Origin: Oscillospiraceae bacterium | GTDB lineage: Bacteria > Bacillota > Clostridia > WRCU01 | Assembly (NCBI GenBank): GCA_009783805.1 | Contig: WRCU01000149.1 | Span: 1-5,131 of the forward strand | DNA: 5,131 nt | Reading direction: 5' to 3' | In this document: piece by piece, positions 1 through 5,131 of the stretch | Position numbering within the stretch: position 1 is the first letter of the stretch | How the letters are laid out: every line of letters starts with the position of its first letter | Translations under genes and position numbers: made by a program | The notes under the pieces: generated by a model | What the model saw: only the letters and a program-made list of their open reading frames with translations | What the model was told of the DNA's origin: nothing | The model's database searches: none

Positions 1-194
1 CCATCGCGGTACTGACCGGCCTCGGCGCGGGGTTGGGGATCGGGCTCGGAACGGGCAGGGTTGCGGAGGCCGTAAGCAGGCAGCCGGAAGCCTCGGGCAA
101 GATCATGACCATATCGATCTTCGGCTTCGGGCTTGCGGAGGCGACGGCGATCTACGGATTGCTCATAGCCATACTCCTCTATCTGAAGACCTAA
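1..194 (+). CDS. atpE: ATP synthase Fo subunit c, 3' end only (5' truncated by the window edge)
   Basis: Reading from base 3, 63 codons run to a TAA at 192-194. The product is the proteolipid that forms the membrane rotor ring of Fo. The fragment holds most of helix 1, with alternating glycines (GLGAGLGIGLGTG), then the polar loop RQPEAS that contacts gamma/epsilon, then helix 2 (KIMTISIF through LLIAILLYLKT). The essential ion-binding carboxylate is Glu46 of the fragment (GAG 138-140) in LAEATAIY. Aligned by eye to the Ilyobacter Na+-type c subunit, the helix-1 glutamine of the Na+ site is an isoleucine here (fragment residue 13) and the Ser after the Glu is Ala, while the Thr and Tyr further along are kept. 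This argues for protons but does not settle it. The protein ends soon after helix 2, with a very short C-terminal tail. The N-terminus lies before the window. The assignment is firm; the coupling ion is inference. Confidence 0.96.
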   Translation, partial: IAVLTGLGAGLGIGLGTGRVAEAVSRQPEASGKIMTISIFGFGLAEATAIYGLLIAILLYLKT

Positions 195-224
195 GGGCGG
201 GGAGCCTCATCAACGTTCGGGGGA

Positions 225-251
225 CTTGCCGCATGCGTTCGGGGCGGCAAG
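225..251 (+). repeat. 8-bp perfect hairpin 30 nt after the atpE stop
   Basis: CTTGCCGC (225-232) is exactly complementary to GCGGCAAG (244-251) around an 11-nt loop. No T-rich tract follows, so it does not look like an intrinsic terminator. A hairpin just after atpE could protect the 3' end of a processed atpE message, which would suit the high copy number of the c subunit; that role is inferred. The right arm can alternatively pair with TTGCCGCCC at 373-381 (9 bp with 242-250). Confidence 0.5.
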
Positions 252-307
252 CCTTCCATCGTCGGCATTCGGCGGGATGGGAGGCCGCAGCGGGCACTAG
301 GCCCATG

Positions 308-357
308 GCCGTAGGCGCGGTCCGGCGCTTCGCCGGTCGTGCCCGGCGCCCTATGGC
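308..357 (+). repeat. Compound two-tier stem-loop in the atpE-atpF gap
   Basis: The lower stem pairs GCCGTAGGCGC (308-318) with GCGCCCTATGGC (346-357): 11 pairs including one G-U (311 with 354) and one bulged C (349). Inside it is a perfect 6-bp hairpin, CCGGCG (322-327) with CGCCGG (331-336) and a CTT loop. The two tiers are separated by an asymmetric internal loop (319-321 and 337-345). Stems this GC-rich should be stable in RNA. Function is unknown. Confidence 0.45.
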
Positions 358-424
358 AGGCTCGGCGCCTCATTGCCGCCCAACGACGCGCAACGAAACG
401 ATCGATCGGCCATAGCCCGGCGCC
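345..424 (+). repeat. Alternative long-range inverted repeat ending next to the atpF ribosome binding site
   Basis: GGCGCC plus CTATGGC (345-357) can pair with GCCATAG plus GGCGCC (409-415 and 419-424), 13 base pairs with a CCC bulge at 416-418 and a 51-nt loop. It uses the same bases (346-357) as the local stem 308-357, so the two folds are mutually exclusive. A third small option, CCCGG (416-420) with CCGGG (427-431), would close a hairpin directly against the atpF ribosome binding site. Whether any of these forms in the cell is unknown. Confidence 0.35.
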
Positions 425-432
425 TCCCGGGG

Positions 433-440
433 AAAGGTGG
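433..440 (+). promoter_or_regulatory. atpF ribosome binding site
   Basis: AAAGGTGG lies 6 nt before the ATG at 447. It supports that ATG as the start of the b subunit, and it sits a few bases after the GC-rich inverted repeats of the gap, which could affect access to it. Confidence 0.75.
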
Positions 441-446
441 TTTTAA

Positions 447-950
447 ATGGTACGCGCGGTGGAGTTGATCAGCTTCGAGATCCCGACGATGGTGTTCGTC
501 ATCATCAACATGCTAATCCTGTACTTCTTCCTTAAGAAAGTCCTGTTCAAGCCCGTGACGAGGTTCATGGAAAAAAGGACCGAAGCCATCAAGGAGCAGA
601 TCGAGGGCGCCGACGGCTTGAGGCGTGAGGCGGAGGGGATGCGGGACGAGTACGGGCGCCGCCTGCAGGAGATCAAGGCCGAGGCCGACCGGATCCTGGG
701 CGACGCGCGGATGCGGGCTGAGAGGGAGTATGCGGGGATAATGGCCAACGCCAAGGAAGACTCCGAAAGGCTGATGGAGCGGACCAAGGGCGACATGGCG
801 CTGGAAAGGGATAAGGCGGTCGCGGAGGCGAAGGCGCAGATCGGCGTGCTGGCCATCGTGGCCGCTTCGGGCTTGGTCGGCGCCAACCTCGACGACGAGA
901 GGAACGCCGCGCTCGTACGCAAATTCATTGACGAGGCGGGGATGACCTGA
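447..950 (+). CDS. atpF: ATP synthase Fo subunit b (peripheral stalk)
   Basis: The 167-residue product fits the usual length of bacterial b subunits. Residues about 12-29 form one N-terminal membrane helix, followed by the typical juxtamembrane stretch KKVLFKPVTRFMEKR (30-44). Residues about 42-135 are highly charged and alanine-rich with few helix breakers, consistent with the long dimeric coiled coil that crosses from the membrane to F1. The C-terminal part (about 131-164) resembles the delta-binding end of the family. b anchors in the membrane beside subunit a and, with delta, stops alpha3beta3 from turning with the rotor. The ATG at 447 has a good ribosome binding site and places the membrane helix at the expected distance from the start. 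The stop TGA (948-950) overlaps the atpH ATG by one base (TGATG). Only one b-type gene is seen; there is no b/b' pair. Confidence 0.96.
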   Translation: MVRAVELISFEIPTMVFVIINMLILYFFLKKVLFKPVTRFMEKRTEAIKEQIEGADGLRREAEGMRDEYGRRLQEIKAEADRILGDARMRAEREYAGIMANAKEDSERLMERTKGDMALERDKAVAEAKAQIGVLAIVAASGLVGANLDDERNAALVRKFIDEAGMT

Positions 951-1483
951 TGGCCGTGATCGAGCGGAGGTATGCGCGCGCGTTGCTGGAGATAGCCGTC
1001 GCCAAGGATGGGCTGGAGGCGTTCCAAAGCCAGCTGTCCTACATATCCGGCCTCAGGGACTCGAACGGGGAGTTCCGGCGCATGCTCGCCAACCCGCGGA
1101 TCGGCAAGGGGACGAAGAAGGCGATCTGCGCCGAGCTCTTCGCGGGCAGGGCCGACGACGCCATCATCGGCTTCCTCTATGTGCTGATAGACAAGGGGCG
1201 CATGGAAATGCTGGGCGGTATGGCCGAGCAATTTGCGAGGATGGCCGACGAGACCCGAGGCATACTCGACGTCTCGATACGGAGCGCCTTCGCGCTGGAC
1301 GGGGACACCGCCGCGGCGGTCGGGGAGAAGTTCAGGGCCATGCGCGGTGCGTCCGGGGTGAAGGTCTCGGTCACGGTCGACCCGTCCCTGCTGGGTGGGA
1401 TAATAGCCGAGATAGGCGGGACGGTGTACGACTCGAGCCTGAGGACCGTCCTCGAGGACATGAGGAAGGCCATCACGGCGTAA
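950..1483 (+). CDS. atpH: ATP synthase F1 subunit delta (OSCP homologue)
   Basis: The 177-residue protein matches bacterial delta subunits in length and plan. Near the N-terminus is RYARALLEIA (7-16), part of the helical domain that binds the alpha N-termini at the top of F1. The C-terminal domain ends in VDPSLLGGIIAEIGG and VYDSSLRTVLEDM (about 143-171), the best conserved part of the family, which contacts subunit b. Delta links the b stalk to the hexamer. The start ATG lies inside the atpF stop (TGATG), which strongly suggests translational coupling; a purine-rich GAGGCGGGG at 933-941, inside the end of atpF, can serve as ribosome binding site. A 29-nt spacer follows before the preferred atpA start. 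Sequence similarity in this family is low, so the C-terminal motif and operon position carry the call. Confidence 0.95.
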   Translation: MAVIERRYARALLEIAVAKDGLEAFQSQLSYISGLRDSNGEFRRMLANPRIGKGTKKAICAELFAGRADDAIIGFLYVLIDKGRMEMLGGMAEQFARMADETRGILDVSIRSAFALDGDTAAAVGEKFRAMRGASGVKVSVTVDPSLLGGIIAEIGGTVYDSSLRTVLEDMRKAITA

Positions 1484-1500
1484 TCGGCAAATAAACATTT

Positions 1501-1508
1501 GGGGTGAT
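1501..1508 (+). promoter_or_regulatory. atpA ribosome binding site that decides the start codon
   Basis: GGGGTGAT matches the anti-Shine-Dalgarno consensus (GAGGTGAT) at all but one base and sits 4 nt before the TTG at 1513. The alternative GTG start at 1504 lies inside this motif and has only AT-rich sequence without a ribosome binding site upstream. The same GGGGTGA occurs 6 nt before the atpD ATG. Confidence 0.8.
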
Positions 1509-1512
1509 AGCT

Positions 1513-3021
1513 TTGAACCTTAGACCCGAAGAGATCACATCGGTCATCAGGAAGCAGATAGAGGGCTACGAGGCCAAGGCGAAGTCGGTGGAGACCGGCT
1601 ACGTCCTCCAGTCAGGCGACGGCATCGCCAGGGTATACGGCCTGGAGAGGTGCATGAGCAACGAGCTGCTGGACTTCGGGGACGGCATATACGGCATGGC
1701 GCTCAACCTGGAGGAGGACAACGTGGGCTGCGTCCTTTTGGGCGGGCAGGACCAGGTCACGGAGGGCACGGTCGTCCGCAGCACCGGCAGGACGATGGAG
1801 GTCCCCGTCGGCGAGGCCCTTATCGGCCGGGTCGTCAACCCGCTGGGCATCCCCCTGGACGGCAAGGGGGACGTGGTCGCCCCGAAGAAGAGGCCGATAG
1901 AGTTCATAGCCCCAGGGGTCATATTCAGGAAGTCCGTCGACCAGCCGCTCCAGACGGGCATCATGTCGATAGACTCCATGATACCGATAGGCAGGGGCCA
2001 AAGGGAGCTCATCATCGGGGATAGGCAGACAGGCAAGACGGCCATAGCCGTCGACACGATCATCAACCAAAAAGGGAAGGACATCATCTGCATATACGTG
2101 GCCATCGGTCAGAAGGCCTCGACGGTGGCGGTGGTGAAGGAGAGGCTCGACCAGTTCGGGGCGATGGACTACTCGATAATAATCTCGTCCACGGCCAGCG
2201 ACATGGCCACCGTGCAGTTCATCGCGCCGTACGCCGGGTGCGCCATGGCCGAGGAGTTCATGTACGGCATGGGCAAGGACGTGCTGATCGTGTACGACGA
2301 CCTGACCAAGCACGCCGTCGCGTACAGGGCCATGTCCCTCCTGCTCAGGAGGCCGCCGGGCCGCGAGGCCTACCCGGGGGACGTCTTCTACCTGCATTCG
2401 AGGCTGCTGGAGCGGTCGGCCAGGGTCACCGAGGACCTGGGGGGCGCGTCCATTACGGCGCTGCCCATATTGGAGACGCTGGCGGGCGACATATCGGCGT
2501 ACATCCCGACGAACGTCATATCGATCACGGACGGGCAGATCTACCTGGAGACGGAGCTGTTCCTCTCGGGCCAGAGGCCGGCGGTGAACGTGGGCCACTC
2601 GGTTTCGAGGGTCGGCGGGGCCGCGCAGATAAAGGCGATGAAGAAGGTCGCCGGGCCTTTGCGCATCAACCTCGCGCAGTACAGGAACCTGGCCGCCTTC
2701 GCGCAGTTTGGGTCCGACCTGGACAAGGTGACCAGGGACAAGCTGCTGCAGGGCGAGCGGCTCACGGAGACGCTCAAGCAGAAGCAGTACTCGCCCCTGC
2801 AGGTCGAGGACCAGGTAATAATCCTCTACGCGGCCACCAAGGAGTACCTGATGGACATAGCCGTGAGCCAGGTCGGCAAGTTCAACGGCGGGCTGCTCAA
2901 GTTCGTGCACGCGAAGTACCCCGAGATACCGAAGGCCATCAGGGAGACCAGGGACTTCGGCAGGGAGACGGAGGAGTCGCTTAAGGCGGCCATCAAGGAA
3001 TATAAGGCCGACTTCGTCTGA
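1513..3021 (+). CDS. atpA: ATP synthase F1 subunit alpha
   Basis: From the TTG at 1513 this encodes 502 residues, normal for the family. An upstream in-frame GTG at 1504 would add three residues, but it lies within the ribosome binding site; the TTG also gives the familiar [12 protein letters not shown] N-terminus and puts the P-loop at 169-176, the E. coli numbering. Alpha forms the non-catalytic positions of the alpha3beta3 hexamer in the cytoplasm. Visible are the N-terminal beta-barrel (about 25-90), P-loop GDRQTGKT (169-176, Lys175 and Thr176), the Walker B region VLIVYDD (257-263), the strongly conserved [23 protein letters not shown] stretch, and SVSRVGG containing the arginine finger Arg366 (bovine Arg373) that reaches the beta active site. 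The helical C-terminal domain is complete. One oddity is Leu323 in ETLAGD, where ETQAGD is usual. A 67-nt spacer with a hairpin separates it from atpG. Confidence 0.98.
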   Translation: MNLRPEEITSVIRKQIEGYEAKAKSVETGYVLQSGDGIARVYGLERCMSNELLDFGDGIYGMALNLEEDNVGCVLLGGQDQVTEGTVVRSTGRTMEVPVGEALIGRVVNPLGIPLDGKGDVVAPKKRPIEFIAPGVIFRKSVDQPLQTGIMSIDSMIPIGRGQRELIIGDRQTGKTAIAVDTIINQKGKDIICIYVAIGQKASTVAVVKERLDQFGAMDYSIIISSTASDMATVQFIAPYAGCAMAEEFMYGMGKDVLIVYDDLTKHAVAYRAMSLLLRRPPGREAYPGDVFYLHSRLLERSARVTEDLGGASITALPILETLAGDISAYIPTNVISITDGQIYLETELFLSGQRPAVNVGHSVSRVGGAAQIKAMKKVAGPLRINLAQYRNLAAFAQFGSDLDKVTRDKLLQGERLTETLKQKQYSPLQVEDQVIILYAATKEYLMDIAVSQVGKFNGGLLKFVHAKYPEIPKAIRETRDFGRETEESLKAAIKEYKADFV

Positions 3022-3025
3022 GGAA

Positions 3026-3062
3026 GGCCGACCGTGAAAGCCGATCGGGGCGGACGGCGGCC
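3026..3062 (+). repeat. Bulged hairpin in the atpA-atpG spacer
   Basis: GGCCGACCGT (3026-3035) pairs with ACGGCGGCC (3054-3062) over 9 bp with a single bulged A at 3031; the 18-nt loop contains the palindrome CCGATCGG (3041-3048). It starts 4 nt after the atpA stop and ends 8 nt before the atpG ribosome binding site. No U-run follows, so a terminator is unlikely. A role in tuning atpG translation or as an RNA processing boundary is only inferred. Confidence 0.45.
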
Positions 3063-3070
3063 CCCCGGGT

Positions 3071-3076
3071 AAGGAG
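3071..3076 (+). promoter_or_regulatory. atpG ribosome binding site, wide spacing
   Basis: AAGGAG is a good Shine-Dalgarno core but stands 12 nt before the ATG at 3089, longer than the usual 5-9 nt. No other in-frame start lies between them, and the next ATG (3098) would be still further away, so 3089 stays the best start. The wide spacing may lower gamma synthesis, which would suit its single copy per complex. Confidence 0.65.
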
Positions 3077-3088
3077 CGACGAAGCCAT

Positions 3089-4057
3089 ATGCCGAACATG
3101 CGCGAGATCCAGACGCATATAAAGAGCATAAACGACATACGACAGATAACGAAGGCGATGAACCTCATCTCCGCCGCCAAGCTAAAGAAGGCGCGGTCGC
3201 AGCTGGAGCAGGCCATGCCGTTCTTCGCCAAGGTGAAGTGCACGCTGTCCGACATCGTGAGGATGGACCCGTCGCTTTCGTCCATATGGCTGTACGACGA
3301 GAGGAAGGTCCTGAGCGGCGGCGCGGACGCGGCCAAGGATGCGGCCAAGGGCGCGGACGGGGAGGGCGGGGCGAGGAAGAGGGCCTACCTGGTCATAGCC
3401 GGGGACAAGAACCTGGCCGGCGGCTACAACGTGAACGTATCGAAGGCGACCGAGCAGGCCTTGGCCGAGGACGGCGGCGACCATAAGCTGTACGTAGCCG
3501 GCGCGATCGGCTACAACCACTTCATCAAGAGGGGGTACGACGTCGAGAGGGACTTCATATACCAGGTCCAAAGCCCGAACATATACAGGGCGAGGGACAT
3601 GGCGGAGACGCTCATAGGGCGCTTCATATCCGGCGAGCACGACGAGGTGCACGTCATCTACACCAGGATGGTCTCGTCCATGTCCCTGGCGCCCGAGAGG
3701 CTGAAGCTGTTCCCGATAGACTCGGTCAGCCTCCTCGCCGACCCCGACGTGAGGCAGTACCACGAGGAGCGGCAAGGGAAGCTGGAGGGCGGGATGACGG
3801 ACGCGTACGCGTTCGAGCCCTCGCTCGAGTCGGTTATCGCGATGCTGGTGGGCAAGTACGCGAAGGGAATAATATACGGGTGCCTCGTGGAGGGCTACGC
3901 GAGCGAGCAAAGTTCCAGGATGGCCGCCATGGAGAGCGCCACGTCGAACGCGGACGAGATGATACAGGACCTGACGCTGCACTACAACAGGTCGAGGCAG
4001 TCGGCCATCACGCAGGAGATATCGGAGATAGTCGGCGGGGCCGCCGCGCTGGAGTAG
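3089..4057 (+). CDS. atpG: ATP synthase F1 subunit gamma (central rotor shaft), with two enlarged loops
   Basis: Gamma is the asymmetric shaft that turns inside alpha3beta3 and joins it to the c ring. The N-terminal helix (IKSINDIRQITKAMNLISAAKLKKAR, about 11-36) and the C-terminal helix (GYASEQSSRMAAMESAT and RQSAITQEISEIVGGAAA, about 269-320) are the conserved coiled-coil halves. The Rossmann-like domain between them starts with AYLVIAGDKNLAGGYN (99-114), where many homologues read DRGLCGG. The protein has 322 residues against about 287 in E. coli. The excess lies in an Ala/Gly/Lys/Asp-rich insert at about 76-98 and in a long loop at about 211-239, between LKLFPI and YAFEP; chloroplast and cyanobacterial gamma carry their regulatory insert at that second place, but no cysteine is present in this loop (the only cysteines are 51 and 265). 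The start is the ATG at 3089. atpD follows after 37 nt. Confidence 0.96.
   Translation: MPNMREIQTHIKSINDIRQITKAMNLISAAKLKKARSQLEQAMPFFAKVKCTLSDIVRMDPSLSSIWLYDERKVLSGGADAAKDAAKGADGEGGARKRAYLVIAGDKNLAGGYNVNVSKATEQALAEDGGDHKLYVAGAIGYNHFIKRGYDVERDFIYQVQSPNIYRARDMAETLIGRFISGEHDEVHVIYTRMVSSMSLAPERLKLFPIDSVSLLADPDVRQYHEERQGKLEGGMTDAYAFEPSLESVIAMLVGKYAKGIIYGCLVEGYASEQSSRMAAMESATSNADEMIQDLTLHYNRSRQSAITQEISEIVGGAAALE
3321..3359 (+). repeat. Nested direct repeats inside the gamma insertion
   Basis: GCGGCCAAGG occurs at 3329-3338 and again at 3341-3350 (12-nt period), flanked by GCGCGGACG at 3321-3329 and 3351-3359. Together they encode GADAAKDAAKGAD (residues 78-90). The in-frame 12-nt period suggests that this loop grew by slippage or short duplication. 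Confidence 0.6.
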
Positions 4058-4081
4058 CGGGGCGAAGCATAACAACCATTC

Positions 4082-4088
4082 GGGGTGA
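4082..4088 (+). promoter_or_regulatory. atpD ribosome binding site
   Basis: GGGGTGA stands 6 nt before the ATG at 4095. It is identical to the first seven bases of the site used by atpA, so the two hexamer subunits, needed in equal amounts, share the same initiation signal. Confidence 0.8.

Positions 4089-5131
<1,043 letters not shown>

Larger units (their letters stand above)
195..446 (+). other. 252-nt atpE-atpF intergenic region, rich in inverted repeats, no convincing gene
   Basis: This gap is long for neighbouring genes in an atp operon. The only forward reading frame of any length (233-415, 60 codons) is arginine-rich, has no good ribosome binding site and shows no family resemblance, so I treat it as non-coding. 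The region holds four paired segments: 225-232 with 244-251; 242-250 with 373-381; 308-318 with 346-357; and 345-357 with 409-424. Some of these exclude each other. There is also a 10-bp perfect palindrome CGATCGATCG at 399-408, the sequence GGCGCC three times (345, 364, 419), and the 10-mer GCCCGGCGCC twice (341-350, 415-424). No U-run follows any hairpin, so a standard intrinsic terminator is not supported. I see no clear sigma70-type promoter. A structured untranslated spacer that separates highly translated atpE from the rest is my inference. Confidence 0.6.

Noticed and set aside
225..251. Intrinsic terminator after atpE
   Set aside because: The stem is good but no run of T follows it; the downstream genes are the remainder of the same complex, so full termination here would make little sense.
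233..415. Possible 60-residue protein in the atpE-atpF gap
   Set aside because: Arginine-rich composition typical of random GC-rich DNA, no ribosome binding site before the ATG (it lies in the loop of the 225-251 hairpin), and no pattern of a known small Atp protein such as AtpI or AtpZ.
441..448. TTTTAAAT as a promoter -10 box
   Set aside because: It overlaps the atpF start codon, so it could not produce a message with the atpF ribosome binding site; no matching -35 was found.
1441..1452. Small hairpin GAGGA/TCCTC near the end of atpH
   Set aside because: Five pairs inside coding sequence with a 3-nt loop; expected by chance in GC-rich codons and explained by the conserved delta C-terminus.
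443..1498. 351-codon open frame on the minus strand opposite atpF and atpH
   Set aside because: It is an antisense shadow of two well-identified genes and has no family resemblance; its serine-rich half simply reflects the complementary strand of the b coiled-coil codons.
1612..3348. 578-codon open frame on the minus strand opposite atpA and atpG
   Set aside because: It mirrors real coding DNA; GC-rich codons leave few stops in this antisense frame. The product is arginine/histidine/leucine-rich with no recognisable domain, and it crosses two clear genes.

Overview
The window is a housekeeping stretch: the central part of a bacterial F-type ATP synthase (F1Fo) operon, all on the + strand. 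The order is atpE (c, 3' end only), atpF (b), atpH (delta), atpA (alpha), atpG (gamma), atpD (beta, 5' two thirds only). This is the canonical bacterial order; atpB would be expected before the window and the rest of atpD plus atpC after it, but neither can be seen. I found no defence system, mobile element, CRISPR array or RNA gene, and no previously undescribed system.

Organism: a GC-rich bacterium that uses AGG for arginine and ATA for isoleucine unusually often for its GC content. The alpha N-terminus ([12 protein letters not shown]), the gamma P-strand motif GDKNLAGGYN and the beta text around the P-loop resemble what I know of Bacillota/Clostridia enzymes. A GC-rich Clostridia-like lineage is my best inference, but it rests on memory of families, not on a search.

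Layout: 1-194 end of the c subunit; 195-446 a 252-nt gap without a convincing gene but with several nested inverted repeats; 447-950 b; 950-1483 delta, sharing one base with b (TGATG); 1484-1512 short spacer; 1513-3021 alpha, best started at a TTG; 3022-3088 spacer with a bulged hairpin; 3089-4057 gamma, about 35 residues longer than the E. coli protein because of two enlarged loops; 4058-4094 spacer; 4095-end beta.

How the genes work together: c subunits form the ion-driven rotor ring in the membrane. Gamma is the rotating shaft inside the alpha3beta3 hexamer, where beta carries the catalytic sites and alpha supplies the arginine finger. b and delta form the peripheral stalk that holds the hexamer still. 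The catalytic residues that fall inside the window are intact. The points worth a second look are the structured atpE-atpF gap, the alpha start codon, the two gamma insertions and the mixed ion-site signature of the c subunit.
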